Shown here piece by piece: positions 5,459 to 6,641 of a stretch of 6,641 nucleotides of DNA (its first letter is position 1; each line of letters starts with the position of its first letter). Under the pieces are notes generated by a model that saw nothing but the letters and a program-made list of their open reading frames with translations, searched no databases and was not told the DNA's origin. The position numbers and the translations under genes were made by a program. Source of the DNA: S141-55 sp964422065 (GTDB taxonomy: Bacteria > Hydrothermota > Hydrothermia > WGAB01); the NCBI GenBank assembly GCA_964422065.1, contig CAYQZW010000086.1, positions 1-6,641 of the forward strand, given 5' to 3'.

Positions 5459-6225
5459 GGCGCGATTTCTTTCTCTATCCGGTGCTATTCCTCACGGTGC
5501 TTCTGGCCATCTGGGAGGCCGTTTGCCGGATCTGGTCCATCCCTCGCTACGTCTTGCCTGCCCCTTCCCTCATCTTTCACACCTGGCTTGTGGAATTCCC
5601 ACGGTTTCTTCCGCACGTTCTGACCACCCTGCAGGAGATGCTGTTAGGGCTGCTCCTGGCGGTGCTCATCGGCATTCCGTTGGCTTTTTTGATGTTCCGA
5701 TATCCCGTGATAGAGCGCACGCTCTTCCCCATCGTCATCGGCTCTCAGGCGGTCCCGGTGTTTGCCATTGCCCCGCTGTTGGTTCTGTGGTTCGGCTATG
5801 GGGTCAGTTCCAAGGTCGTCATGGCGTCCATCATTGTCTTCTTCCCGATCGTGGTGAACACCCTGGACGGCCTCAAATCCACGGATCCGGACCTCGTCAA
5901 CCTCCTCCGATCCATGGGGGCCAAAGAACGGCAAATACTGTGGAAAGTACGGGTTCCACAGGCGTTGCCTTACTTTTTTACAGGGCTCAAGATCGGGGTC
6001 TCCGTCTCGACCATCGGGGCGGTCATCGGCGAGTGGGTCGGGTCCACACGCGGACTGGGCTACCTTATGCTCCACGCCAACGCTCAACTCCGGGTGGATG
6101 TTGTGTTTGTGGCCATCCTGGACCTTACCGTCTTGGGGGTGGGCCTCTTTGCCTTGACCGCTTGGATCGCTCGAAAAATGATGCCTTGGACATCAACTCC
6201 ACAAACCGAGGAGGTGTACCTATGA
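5455..6225 (+). CDS. thiX: Thiamine-precursor ABC transporter permease ThiX
   Basis: This is an inner-membrane permease of 256 residues with the BPD_transp_1 fold (SsuC/TauC/ThiX-like). About six hydrophobic spans can be seen, at roughly residues 7-26, 58-82, 90-112, 118-137, 172-192 and 218-240. The periplasmic PRYVLPAPSLIFHTW after helix 1 is typical of this subfamily. The cytoplasmic EAA-type loop, which docks on the ATPase, is LLRSMGAKERQILWKVRVPQALPYFFTGLKIG (about 149-180), with the conserved Gly followed by the VRVPQALPYFFTGL segment. Length is normal for the family. The ATG overlaps the thiZ stop by 4 bases, and the TGA stop overlaps the thiY ATG in turn, so the three genes are one operon. 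Two copies are expected to form the translocation pore with two ThiZ subunits. Confidence 0.93.
   Translation: MRRDFFLYPVLFLTVLLAIWEAVCRIWSIPRYVLPAPSLIFHTWLVEFPRFLPHVLTTLQEMLLGLLLAVLIGIPLAFLMFRYPVIERTLFPIVIGSQAVPVFAIAPLLVLWFGYGVSSKVVMASIIVFFPIVVNTLDGLKSTDPDLVNLLRSMGAKERQILWKVRVPQALPYFFTGLKIGVSVSTIGAVIGEWVGSTRGLGYLMLHANAQLRVDVVFVAILDLTVLGVGLFALTAWIARKMMPWTSTPQTEEVYL
6209..6215 (+). promoter_or_regulatory. Ribosome binding site of thiY
   Basis: AGGAGGT, a near-perfect Shine-Dalgarno sequence, sits 6 bases before the ATG at 6222 and fixes that start. Another ATG at 6226 is in a different frame. Confidence 0.85.
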
Positions 6226-6641
6226 ATGGGGTTATCCTTTCCCTGCTGGTGTCCTTGACTCCTTTGAAGGTCATGCTGGACTGGTTCCCGAACGCGGACC
6301 ATGTCCCGCTCTATGTGGCTCAGCAAAAAGGCTACTTTGAAGAGGAAGGACTCCAGGTGTCGTTTCAGGTACCTGCCAACCCCGCAGACCCGCTGAAACT
6401 GACGGCAGCGGGCAAGGTGGATGTCGCAATCAATTACCAGCCTGAGGTCGTGATCGCACGAAGCGAAGGCCTGGATGTCGTCAGTATCGGTGTCCTCGTC
6501 GAACACCCGTTGACCACGATCCTGTTTCTCAAAGACTCCGGCATCCGAGCCCCAAAGGATTTAGAAAACAAGAAGATCGGGTTTGCCGTTCCACATCTCC
6601 AGGAGATCCTGTTCCAGGCCTTTGCGGACTACAACGGGCTC
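6222..6641 (+). CDS. thiY: Thiamine pyrimidine precursor-binding protein ThiY, NMT1/THI5-like (3' end outside window)
   Basis: The first 140 codons of a substrate-binding protein are present; the window ends mid-gene in frame. The segment VMLDWFPNADHVPLYVAQQKGYFEEEGL (residues 18-45) carries the NMT1/THI5 signature (LDWFPN-x-DH-x-PLY-x-A) shared by ThiY and the yeast HMP synthase Thi5. LTAAGKVDVAINYQPEVV and KDLENKKIGFAVP follow in the usual order of a type-II periplasmic-binding fold. It should capture HMP or formylaminopyrimidine and hand it to ThiXZ. The N-terminus is unusual: only about 14 hydrophobic residues (NGVILSLLVSLTP) precede the mature domain, with no Lys or Arg before them and no lipobox Cys, so its export signal is minimal. 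It overlaps thiX by 4 bases. The family call is firm; the exact pyrimidine ligand is not determined. Confidence 0.92.
   Translation, partial: MNGVILSLLVSLTPLKVMLDWFPNADHVPLYVAQQKGYFEEEGLQVSFQVPANPADPLKLTAAGKVDVAINYQPEVVIARSEGLDVVSIGVLVEHPLTTILFLKDSGIRAPKDLENKKIGFAVPHLQEILFQAFADYNGL

Overview
This window is about 57-60% G+C (estimated by eye) and nearly fully coding. It holds two divergent transcription units separated by a 306-base control region at 4382-4687. The organism looks like a diderm bacterium: one product appears to be a signal-peptide-bearing outer-membrane beta-barrel. It also carries a Trm1-type tRNA guanine-26 methyltransferase, an enzyme universal in archaea and eukaryotes but known in only a few bacterial lineages, Aquifex being the best-studied. 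With the very short signal sequences and tightly overlapping genes, this points to a deep-branching, possibly thermophilic lineage. I cannot name the phylum from sequence alone.

Minus strand, read from right to left (4381 to 79), is a five-gene cluster. It runs from a putative outer-membrane beta-barrel protein, through ktrB (membrane subunit of a K+ transporter) and ktrA (its NAD-binding RCK regulatory subunit), to a small two-repeat TPR protein and a trm1-like tRNA methyltransferase. Gaps are 30 bases, 1 base, an 8-base overlap and 8 bases, so it is very likely one operon. Two abutting small hairpins follow the last gene at 23-53.

Plus strand (4500 to the right edge) is a thiamine-pyrimidine uptake operon. 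A good sigma70-type promoter is followed at once by a complete TPP riboswitch (THI element, 4537-4634). Then come thiZ (ABC ATPase), thiX (permease) and the first 140 codons of thiY (NMT1/THI5-like binding protein), which runs off the window. The three genes overlap by 4 bases at each junction. The riboswitch and the ThiY signature together make import of a thiamine pyrimidine precursor (HMP or its formylaminopyrimidine relative) the best reading, with repression when TPP is plentiful.

I see no mobile elements, CRISPR arrays, tRNAs or rRNAs, and no wholly new system. The points most worth a second look are the bacterial Trm1 with an altered catalytic-loop motif, the TPP riboswitch followed by a pyrimidine-rich leader without a Shine-Dalgarno sequence, and a 9-bp inverted repeat between the two divergent promoters.
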